From Bacteroidota bacterium (GTDB taxonomy: Bacteria; Bacteroidota; Bacteroidia; Flavobacteriales_F; PHOS-HE28): a stretch of DNA of 7,356 nucleotides. Below the pieces are notes generated by a model, which saw nothing but the letters and a program-made list of their open reading frames with translations, ran no database searches and was not told where the DNA came from. The stretch covers positions 1-7,356 of the forward strand of contig JAEZCB010000012.1 in assembly GCA_023412755.1 (NCBI GenBank), read 5' to 3'. This document shows positions 1-5,555 of this stretch, piece after piece (within the stretch, counting starts at the first letter, position 1; every line of letters starts with the position of its first letter). Both the position numbers and the translations under genes were made by a program.

Positions 1-250
1 GGATCGAAGGATCAACGAAGCTTGGTGATCTGCGCACGGTCGCCAAGGAGCTCAAGAAGGATCATGCATTGGCGATGGAACTCTGGAGCGCCGGAGGCTT
101 TATGCCGATCTTCCAGCGGAATTCCGATCACGTTGCATCGCGCTGGGCGAAAGTACGGGCCTTTACAAGGATGAGATCGTTCCCCGGAATTGCACGCCGA
201 ACTATCTGCCGGAATTCATCCGCATGCAGGTGGCGAAGCTGAAGAAGTAG
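1..250 (+). pseudogene. Remnant of a DNA alkylation repair (AlkD-like) gene, internally deleted and frameshifted
   Basis: Two gene-like pieces lie in different frames. From position 3 to about 98 the translation includes TKLGDLRTVAKELKKDHALA followed by MELWSAGG, which resembles the early GDLR...AKxIKxDHxLAxELW segment of HEAT-like DNA alkylation repair proteins (COG4912/AlkD type). From about 98 to the TAG at 248-250 another frame reads LPAEFRSRCIALGESTGLYK and then CTPNYLPEFIRMQVAKLKK, which looks like the C-terminal end of the same kind of protein. Family members are usually about 210-240 residues, so roughly the central 100 residues are absent between the pieces. Intact homologues would remove alkylated bases from DNA; this copy should be inactive. 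The family call rests on remembered motif resemblance, not a search. An assembly error at the joint would look the same. The beginning lies outside the window. Confidence 0.48.
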
Positions 251-298
251 GGGAGGGAATATCTCAAGTATCCGCATATTTGAGCCCAGGCCGCCCAG

Positions 299-1582
299 GT
301 GCCCGGTGTAAATTCCCTCGTGCTCCCGGTCATCCGATCCAACTTGAAAATTCCCGCGACCTTTCTTTTCCTGCTATTGATCTCCTGCGGTGACCGGAAT
401 GGATCGGACCCCAGGCAGCTTGAAACAGGGACCTGGCGATTCGTTTTCGATCTACAGGGAAAAAGCGCTCCTGTACTTGCCCAATTTCGGCTGGATACGC
501 AACCCGAAGGATCATTCATCTTCTTCAATGGAGAAGAGCAGGTGCCCATGCGGATCGTCCGGCAGGGTGACAGCATCTTCATTCATTCACCGATCTACGA
601 TACCGGAACAAGGGGACGCGTAATGCATGATGGAAGCATGATCACAGGTCATTGGTACAACCACGTCAGGGGCGGCGACTACAAGATCCCATTTATCGCA
701 CAGGCTGGCGATAGCAGAAGGTTCACCGGCGAATGGGATGATCCACGGATCGTGGAAGGACAATGGGCCGTGCTATTCGATCCGCTGGAAAAGGCCACAC
801 CTGCACTGGGCTTCTTCACCGCTCATGACGATGGCCGTGTGACCGGAACATTCGCGACGGAGACCGGTGATCATCGCTCTTTGGAAGGTGTGGTGCAGAA
901 CGATTCGCTCAAGCTTTCCAGCTTCGATGGTTCCCATATCTATTTCTATCGCGCAGCATTGGATGGTGATCGCATGGAGGGCGAATACCTCAGCGGGATC
1001 CATTGGAAGGAGGCATTCACCGGTGTGCGGAGTGATACCGCTGGATTACGCGATCCACATGCGATCACCCACCTGGCAACGGATACTTCGCGCGTGCGTT
1101 TCGACCTGCGCGATCTGCATGGCGAACGGGTCACATCCAATGATCCACGTTTCGCAGGGAGGGTGCTGCTGTTGAATGTGATGGGCAGCTGGTGCTCCAA
1201 CTGTACGGACCACAGCCTAGAACTCCATCGCCTCCACCAGAAGTATCATGCCCAGGGCCTGGAGGTGGTCGCCATGGCTTTCGAGAAGCACGAGGACCCG
1301 GAACGCGCCAGGCGGAACCTGCTTCGCTACAGGGATGCACTAGGATTGGAATACCCCATCCTTTTCGCCGGCAGGGCAGACAAGGAGACCCTTCAGCAAC
1401 GGCTGCCCTACCTGGATCGGGTCCAGGCTTATCCCACCACCATCATCCTGGATCATAAGCATGTGGTACGTAGGATAATAACAGGATCGTACGGTCCCGG
1501 CACCGGTGTTTTGCACCTACAGCATCAACAGGATCTGGATATCTTCATCCAGGATCTGCTCGGGGAACGCACCCTGCCCTGA
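299..1582 (+). CDS. TlpA-like thioredoxin-fold lipoprotein with duplicated N-terminal domain
   Basis: Probable membrane-anchored thiol-disulfide oxidoreductase on the periplasmic side. In the 427-residue reading a hydrophobic stretch at about 18-29 ends in a lipobox (LLIS|C, Cys30). Residues 265-427 form a TlpA/AhpC-TSA-like thioredoxin domain: VLLLNVMGSWCSNC with catalytic Cys299 and Cys302, the LEVVAMAFEKHED strand, and AYPT with the expected cis-Pro379 before a TIILD strand. Residues 43-138 and 152-247 are two similar all-beta-looking segments with a shared pattern (G-W...FD/L, late hydrophobic strand, GD.M.G.Y or GS.I.G.W), so the N-terminal half is probably an internal duplication; its function is unknown. 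The start is uncertain: the coordinates give the longest reading (GTG at 299), but GTG at 320 and TTG at 344 both give tidier lipoprotein signals (Cys at 23 or 15), and no Shine-Dalgarno sequence decides. Likely roles are redox maintenance of exported proteins or cytochrome maturation; the partner is unknown. Confidence 0.85.
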   Translation: MPGVNSLVLPVIRSNLKIPATFLFLLLISCGDRNGSDPRQLETGTWRFVFDLQGKSAPVLAQFRLDTQPEGSFIFFNGEEQVPMRIVRQGDSIFIHSPIYDTGTRGRVMHDGSMITGHWYNHVRGGDYKIPFIAQAGDSRRFTGEWDDPRIVEGQWAVLFDPLEKATPALGFFTAHDDGRVTGTFATETGDHRSLEGVVQNDSLKLSSFDGSHIYFYRAALDGDRMEGEYLSGIHWKEAFTGVRSDTAGLRDPHAITHLATDTSRVRFDLRDLHGERVTSNDPRFAGRVLLLNVMGSWCSNCTDHSLELHRLHQKYHAQGLEVVAMAFEKHEDPERARRNLLRYRDALGLEYPILFAGRADKETLQQRLPYLDRVQAYPTTIILDHKHVVRRIITGSYGPGTGVLHLQHQQDLDIFIQDLLGERTLP

Positions 1583-3091
1583 TCAGCGCACTGGCTTATC
1601 CACCTTGATGCGCTCTTCCTGGTTGGCCAGGATCCATGCGGTGTGGAACACGAGTAACGTGCGCTGGTGCAGCCGATCATATTCGATCTTTTCCTCGGTA
1701 TCGGTGGGCTGGTGATAATCCTCGTGCACCCCGCTGAAATAGAAGATCGCCGGTACACCCTTCCTTGCGAAATTGTAATGGTCGCTGCGGTAGTAGAACT
1801 TGTTCGGATCGTCCTCTGCGTTGAAGGTGTAATCCAATTCAAGCTCGGTGTAGGATGAATTGGCCCGCTCGTTCACCTCGTGCAATTGTGTGCTCAAGCG
1901 ATCACTGCCGATCACATAAACATACGGTTCGCCACCGGCATGGGCGCTATCCGTGCGGCCGATCATATCGATGTTGAGGTTGGCGATCGTGTTCTCCAAC
2001 GGGAACACCGGGTTCTCCGAATAATACTTCGATCCGAGTAAACCCTTTTCCTCTGCGCTCACCGGCATTATCAATACGCTTCGCTTCGGGCCATGTCCGG
2101 CCTTCTTCGCTTCGGCGAAAGCTTCAGCGATCTCGATCAACGCCACGGTGCCCGATCCATCATCATCGGCACCGTTGTAGATGTCCTCGCCTTCCATGCC
2201 CACGTGATCGTAGTGTGCGGTGATCACGATCAATTCCTCCGGCTTTTCGGTACCTTCAATGTAGGCGAGTACGTTCTCGCTGACCACTTCCTGCTGCTGT
2301 GGGGTGGCCAACACGGTGAAGTTGGCCGGTATTCTCCTGCCTGTGCGCAACTTGTTCATGCGTTTGCGGCCTTTCAGCAAGCTTGCCGCAGCCTCCTTAT
2401 CCACAAGAATGGTCTGCATTCCGGTCTTCGGAGCGCGTTGACCTCCGTTAGCCAGGCGCATTCTTGATCCCCCTATGAAATGGCCCAATTCCTCACGTAA
2501 TTCCGCGATCCGGGGTGTGGATACCAACAGCATGGAGGCATCGGCCGAACGTGCCTGCTCCGCGGTCTGTTGTAGCCAGCCCATGAAAGGTACCATATCG
2601 GCCACACCATCATCCACCACCATCAGAACATCACCGGCGGATACTCCCTGGATATTCCTGCCATCACCAAGGAAAAGCACCTTATCCACAGTAAGCGCTT
2701 TGGAGATGAATTCATTGAAGTAAAGGATCTGGTCCTTAAAGTCCAGTGTATCTCTGGCGGTTGCGATGGACAGTGTGCCATTGCGTTCCTCGATGAGGCG
2801 GAACGGCTGAAAATACCCTTCAACGATCACACCCTCCTCTGCAGGTACCGGAGGTATACCATATTCGATGAACCGGGCCCGCAGGTAGGCAGCCGCTTTC
2901 TTCTGGCCTTCCTTACCGGTATCCCTGCCTTCGTATTCATCACTGGCCAAGATCTTCAGATGCCTCTGCAGATCATCTATTGTAATGGTGCCCGCATAGT
3001 TCAACGCTATGCTATCCACCTGTGCTAGGCTGGTGGCCCAGATGAACAAGCCAGCGGCCGCACCAAGCAGCCTCGATCCCCATTTACCCAT
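1583..3091 (-). CDS. Secreted M28 family metallopeptidase with PA-type insertion
   Basis: Zinc-dependent exopeptidase of the M28 (aminopeptidase Y/S-like) family, 502 residues, probably exported. Residues 1-24 are a signal peptide ending TSLAQ. The catalytic domain carries all expected dinuclear-zinc ligands: His293 in HYDHVG, Asp310 in GADDDGSG, the Glu347-Glu348 pair in SAEEKGLLGS (general base, then ligand), Asp375 in NIDMIGR and His438 in YYRSDHYNF. The segment from about 110 to 265, between the N-terminal helices and the catalytic core, fits the position and hydrophobic pattern of a PA (protease-associated) insertion. ATG at 3091 was chosen because it begins directly with a K/R-containing signal peptide and leaves 11 nt after rpiB; a TTG at 3106 would add five residues and overlap the rpiB stop codon. 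It is probably translated from the rpiB transcript. The substrate cannot be told from sequence; most relatives are simply annotated as M28 peptidases and aid peptide scavenging. Confidence 0.93.
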   Translation of the reverse strand: MGKWGSRLLGAAAGLFIWATSLAQVDSIALNYAGTITIDDLQRHLKILASDEYEGRDTGKEGQKKAAAYLRARFIEYGIPPVPAEEGVIVEGYFQPFRLIEERNGTLSIATARDTLDFKDQILYFNEFISKALTVDKVLFLGDGRNIQGVSAGDVLMVVDDGVADMVPFMGWLQQTAEQARSADASMLLVSTPRIAELREELGHFIGGSRMRLANGGQRAPKTGMQTILVDKEAAASLLKGRKRMNKLRTGRRIPANFTVLATPQQQEVVSENVLAYIEGTEKPEELIVITAHYDHVGMEGEDIYNGADDDGSGTVALIEIAEAFAEAKKAGHGPKRSVLIMPVSAEEKGLLGSKYYSENPVFPLENTIANLNIDMIGRTDSAHAGGEPYVYVIGSDRLSTQLHEVNERANSSYTELELDYTFNAEDDPNKFYYRSDHYNFARKGVPAIFYFSGVHEDYHQPTDTEEKIEYDRLHQRTLLVFHTAWILANQEERIKVDKPVR

Positions 3092-3102
3092 GTGTTGTCC
3101 GT

Positions 3103-3549
3103 TCAAAGCGGTCCCTTGGTTTCGATCTTCTCCACACGCCGCTCATGCCTGCCTCCCTCGAACCGCGCGGCAAGGAAAGCATCCACTATGCTGAGGGCCT
3201 TCTCCTGGTCTATGAAACGCGCCGGCAGGGCCAGTACGTTGGCATTATTGTGCTGTCTGGCCAGAGCGCCGATCTCCGGTTCCCAGGCCAGCGCGGAGCG
3301 GATGCCCGCATGTTTGTTGGCACTAATGTTCACCCCATTGCCGCTGCCGCATACAACAATGCCGAGTTCAGCTGGATCGGCCGCTACGGCTTCTGCCACG
3401 GCATGGGCAAAATCGGGGTAATCTACGCTATCAGGTCCGTTGGTACCCTTGTCCTGCACCTCGTAACCCTTTGCCTCCAGATGCTGTTTCAGCTTGTCCT
3501 TCAACTCAAAACCAGCATGATCACTACCGATCGAGATCCGCTTTCCCAT
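3103..3549 (-). CDS. rpiB: Ribose-5-phosphate isomerase B
   Basis: Cytosolic enzyme of the RpiB/LacAB family that interconverts ribose 5-phosphate and ribulose 5-phosphate in the non-oxidative pentose phosphate pathway. The 148-residue product has the usual length and all family landmarks: SDHAG at 9-13, VDYPDFA at 42-48, the active-site loop CGSGNG at 67-72 with catalytic Cys67, NKHAGIRSAL at 78-87, His100 followed by NNANVLALPAR, and the phosphate-binding FEGGRHERRV tail. The GSGNG form of the loop, rather than GTGIG, is one I associate with Bacteroidota RpiB. The start at ATG 3549 gives the canonical N-terminus MGKRISIGSDHAGFELK. There is no Shine-Dalgarno sequence; a TAACTTCG box sits four bases before the ATG. 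It is the first gene of a two-gene minus-strand unit with the M28 peptidase; no functional link between the two is apparent. Related isomerases acting on allose or galactose phosphates are the only real alternative. Confidence 0.96.
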   Translation of the reverse strand: MGKRISIGSDHAGFELKDKLKQHLEAKGYEVQDKGTNGPDSVDYPDFAHAVAEAVAADPAELGIVVCGSGNGVNISANKHAGIRSALAWEPEIGALARQHNNANVLALPARFIDQEKALSIVDAFLAARFEGGRHERRVEKIETKGPL

Positions 3550-3553
3550 AGGG

Positions 3554-3561
3554 CGAAGTTA
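3554..3561 (-). promoter_or_regulatory. Putative -7 box just upstream of rpiB
   Basis: On the minus strand the octamer TAACTTCG matches the Bacteroidota RpoD -7 consensus TAnnTTTG at all but one base, and it ends exactly four bases before the rpiB ATG. No clear TTG-type -33 element is found at normal spacing. If used, transcription would begin at or next to the start codon, giving a near-leaderless mRNA. The same box with the same four-base gap precedes the PAS gene, which raises the credibility of both. Confidence 0.4.
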
Positions 3562-3727
3562 CTTGTGGAGAACGTGTTGATCCCGATCCAACGATCCACT
3601 GTTCGATCCCTGTCTGTTCCGGTTCATAATGGGGGATAACATTTTGACCAAGTGATCGGTCCAATTCCGCTTATAGAATGGTATGGATCCTGCAAGTAAA
3701 AACTGTGGAATGATCTCCACGCCGATC

Positions 3728-3869
3728 GAACGATCGAAATGTGCTGGTGGGGGCATCATTCTTTGCACCACACCACATGCGGATCATTGATGAACGATCG
3801 TTGATCGATATAGCATGAGCCCTTGCCAGTCCTACTCCGCCCATTCCTCGCTTGGCCGTTCGATCGTTC
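3728..3869. repeat. Three copies of a GAACGATCG palindromic motif
   Basis: GAACGATCGAA occurs at 3728-3738 on the plus strand, GAACGATCGTT at 3792-3802 on the plus strand, and GAACGATCGAA again on the minus strand within 3858-3869 (GTTCGATCGTTC as written). The first and third are therefore inverted copies about 130 bases apart; the middle copy contains the perfect palindrome AACGATCGTT. They could be regulator binding sites, parts of a dispersed repeat, or a by-product of the general GATC excess. Their spacing of about 64 and 66 bases is nearly even (about six helical turns each). Confidence 0.5.
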
Positions 3870-3882
3870 AAAAACCGTGTGC

Positions 3883-3890
3883 TACTTTTG
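3883..3890 (+). promoter_or_regulatory. Putative promoter -7 box for the MORN-repeat gene
   Basis: TACTTTTG is a perfect match to the Bacteroidota RpoD -7 consensus TAnnTTTG. The -33 side is poor: only GTTC near 3865 or a TTG at 3852-3854 is available, neither at ideal spacing. A start of transcription a few bases downstream would leave a leader of about 85-90 nt before ATG 3984. The third GAACGATCG copy ends 13 bases upstream of the box, where a repressor or activator could contact RNA polymerase. Confidence 0.42.
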
Positions 3891-3934
3891 ATAAGTGGCA
3901 CGCACAAGGAGCGTTGAGGAATATCATCCACACA

Positions 3935-3970
3935 ATGAACCGACCATCTTATATCAACAAACTCTTTTAA
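3935..3970 (+). other. Possible 11-codon leader ORF upstream of the MORN gene
   Basis: An ATG at 3935 opens a short frame, MNRPSYINKLF, that stops at TAA 3968-3970, 13 bases before the MORN-gene ATG. It overlaps an AU-rich hairpin candidate (TCTTT 3963-3967 facing AAAGA 3969-3973, extendable outward with one bulge). No Shine-Dalgarno sequence sits at normal distance; the nearest purine run, GAGGA, is about 16 bases away. It may well be chance; it is listed because it lies entirely within the presumed leader. Confidence 0.15.
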
Positions 3971-3983
3971 AGAATTGTTTTAT

Positions 3984-5522
3984 ATGATAAAGAGGGTGTT
4001 GATGAGCATGTTATGGTGTGTGATCGGTTACACCGCCCATGCCCAGAACGGTGGGGAAGAACTTACCCGCTACTATCACCCCAATGGCAACCTCAGCAGC
4101 GAGGGCCTTATGGTGAACGGGGTGCCAGAAGGGCTCTGGAAGACCTATTACGAAGACGGTACGCTTCGTTCGGAAGGCAACCGGGTAGGTACCCAGCTGG
4201 ACAGCCTCTGGCGCTTCTATTCGCCGGAAGGCATCCTGCTGAATGAGATCAATTACAGTGATGGGATGAAGGAGGGCATCTCCCGCAAATACGATGAGGA
4301 AGGCAACCTGCTGATGGAGGAGTTGTTCGTGAACGATCTGAAGGAAGGGGTAACGCGCTATTTTCATCCCAACGGCCAGGTGCACAAGGAGGTGCCGTTC
4401 AAGGAAGGAAAGGAAGAAGGAAAAGGTTACGAATATGCCGAAGATGGCCGGTTGATCTCACTGCTCACCTATGGGGCCGGCATGTTGCGCAAGCGGGAGG
4501 ATATCAACCGGGTGGACAAGATGGGGTTGAAACAGGGGCTTTGGAAAGAATTTTATGCCAACGGCCGGGTGAAATGGGAGGGTACCTACGTGGACGATGT
4601 GCGCCAGGGGATCTTCAAAGAGTTCGACAGCAACGGCACCTTGAAGGATATGGTGAAGTATGATCAAGGCGAGGTGGAGGCCAACGCGCAGGAATCCCAG
4701 ATCCTGGATATAAAACGGACATACCATCCCACCGGAAAAGTGGCCTCCTTAGGCAGCTACAGCAGGCAGGGCACCAAGGAGGGTCTCTTCCAGGAATATT
4801 CGGCCGATGGAGAATTGGTGGCCGCCAAGATCTACAAGAACGATGTGTTGATGAGTTCCGGTAGCGTGAATGCCTCCGGTGCCATGGAAGGGGTATGGAC
4901 AGAGTTCTTCGTTACCGGTGAGAAGCGTGCCGAGGGCGAATACAAGGAGGGAAGAAAGGAAGGCGACTGGACCTTTTTCCACCGCAGTGGCAAAGTGGAG
5001 CAGAAGGGCAAGTACATGAATGGCCAGCCACACGGCAAATGGCTTTGGTACCATGAGAATGGCCAGGTACATCGCGAAGAGAACTACCGCAGAGGCAGGG
5101 AGGATGGACATTCCGCTGAATATGATCCGAATGGTAAGCTGATCACACAAGGCGAATACATCGACGGTCGGCGTGAGGGCAGATGGTCCTATGAGTTGGG
5201 CGATCATAAAGAAGAAGGTGCCTACAAGGATGATCTGCGGGATGGCGAATGGGTGTATATCTATGAGAACGGCCGAAAGAATTTCGTGGGCGAGTATGTC
5301 AACGGAGAACCACACGGCAAGCACAAATGGTGGTGGCCCAGTGGCCAGCTAAAGATGGAAGGCCGCTATGTGATGGGACTCGCCCAGGGTGATTTCGTGC
5401 AATACAATGAATTGGGCGTGCCTTATATGACCATCCGATACAAGGATGGTGTGGAGATCAGGATAGACGGTGAGAAAGTGCCACCGCCCCTGGTGGCCGG
5501 CGGTGGTGATGAAGTACCATAG
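3984..5522 (+). CDS. Exported MORN-repeat (YwqK-family) protein
   Basis: A 512-residue exported protein built almost entirely of MORN-type repeats of 22-24 residues with the pattern G.W..Y..NG.....G.Y..G. I count about 18 units. Residues 1-21 form a signal peptide (hydrophobic core, then TAHAQ). Units run from about 29-168 (six), 183-230 (two), 246-290 (two) and 300-490 (eight). The series is broken by VDKMGLKQG at 177-185, by a linker at 231-245 and by SSGSVNASG at 291-299. The unit at about 400-412 is shortened (SYELGDHKEEG). The tail is proline- and glycine-rich. Databases label such proteins 'toxin-antitoxin system YwqK family antitoxin', but an extracytoplasmic protein with no toxin neighbour does not support an antitoxin role. 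The repeats should form an extended beta-sheet, plausibly for binding or scaffolding in the envelope. ATG 3984 was chosen over an in-frame TTG at 3975 because it begins MIKRVLMSM, a standard signal n-region. Confidence 0.88.
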   Translation: MIKRVLMSMLWCVIGYTAHAQNGGEELTRYYHPNGNLSSEGLMVNGVPEGLWKTYYEDGTLRSEGNRVGTQLDSLWRFYSPEGILLNEINYSDGMKEGISRKYDEEGNLLMEELFVNDLKEGVTRYFHPNGQVHKEVPFKEGKEEGKGYEYAEDGRLISLLTYGAGMLRKREDINRVDKMGLKQGLWKEFYANGRVKWEGTYVDDVRQGIFKEFDSNGTLKDMVKYDQGEVEANAQESQILDIKRTYHPTGKVASLGSYSRQGTKEGLFQEYSADGELVAAKIYKNDVLMSSGSVNASGAMEGVWTEFFVTGEKRAEGEYKEGRKEGDWTFFHRSGKVEQKGKYMNGQPHGKWLWYHENGQVHREENYRRGREDGHSAEYDPNGKLITQGEYIDGRREGRWSYELGDHKEEGAYKDDLRDGEWVYIYENGRKNFVGEYVNGEPHGKHKWWWPSGQLKMEGRYVMGLAQGDFVQYNELGVPYMTIRYKDGVEIRIDGEKVPPPLVAGGGDEVP

Positions 5523-5543
5523 ACCGCGGCCAATATTGCGGTT

Positions 5544-5551
5544 TACCTTCG
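5544..5551 (+). promoter_or_regulatory. Putative -7 box just upstream of the PAS gene
   Basis: TACCTTCG differs from TAnnTTTG at one base and ends four bases before ATG 5556, the same geometry as at rpiB. A small inverted repeat, ACCGC at 5523-5527 and GCGGT at 5538-5542, lies immediately upstream and could be an operator or a weak end to the MORN transcript. No -33 TTG is seen at the usual distance. Confidence 0.38.
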
Positions 5552-5555
5552 TGCC

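Larger units (their letters stand above)
3550..3983. other. Divergent intergenic region, GATC-dense then AT-rich
   Basis: This 434-base gap separates the minus-strand rpiB unit from the plus-strand MORN gene and must hold the control signals for both directions. I find no convincing protein gene here: the short reading frames on either strand have no recognisable composition or motif. The part from about 3579 to 3866 has 13 GATC sites and three GAACGATCG copies. From 3867 onward GATC is absent, the sequence becomes AT-richer, and a good -7 box occurs at 3883-3890. An 11-codon reading frame at 3935-3970 lies in the presumed leader of the MORN gene. No tRNA cloverleaf or strong rho-independent terminator was seen. 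Confidence 0.7.

Noticed and set aside
275..282. CATATTTG as a possible -7 box for the lipoprotein gene
   Set aside because: It has one mismatch, no -33 element, and awkward spacing to each of the three possible starts; too weak to list.
2397..2690. Two perfect DnaA-box-like TTATCCACA sequences (2397-2405 and 2682-2690) and near matches at 1598 and 3924
   Set aside because: The perfect copies lie inside the M28 coding sequence and encode ordinary residues; there is no AT-rich unwinding region or cluster with origin layout, so an origin is not supported.
3590..3640. tRNA T-loop-like GTTCGATCCC in the intergenic region
   Set aside because: The flanking bases do not form a five-pair T stem on either strand, and no acceptor or anticodon arm is present.
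3671..3931. An 86-residue minus-strand reading frame in the intergenic region
   Set aside because: It shows no recognisable motif, its composition is arginine- and serine-rich as in chance frames, and it runs through the GATC palindromes and the MORN promoter.
4749..5324. Long antisense reading frame of 191 codons inside the MORN gene
   Set aside because: It is a by-product of the repeat codon pattern on the other strand; the plus-strand MORN translation is unambiguous.
3984..5522. Toxin-antitoxin module suggested by the YwqK family name
   Set aside because: The protein has a signal peptide and its neighbours are rpiB and a PAS sensor; no small toxin gene is present.
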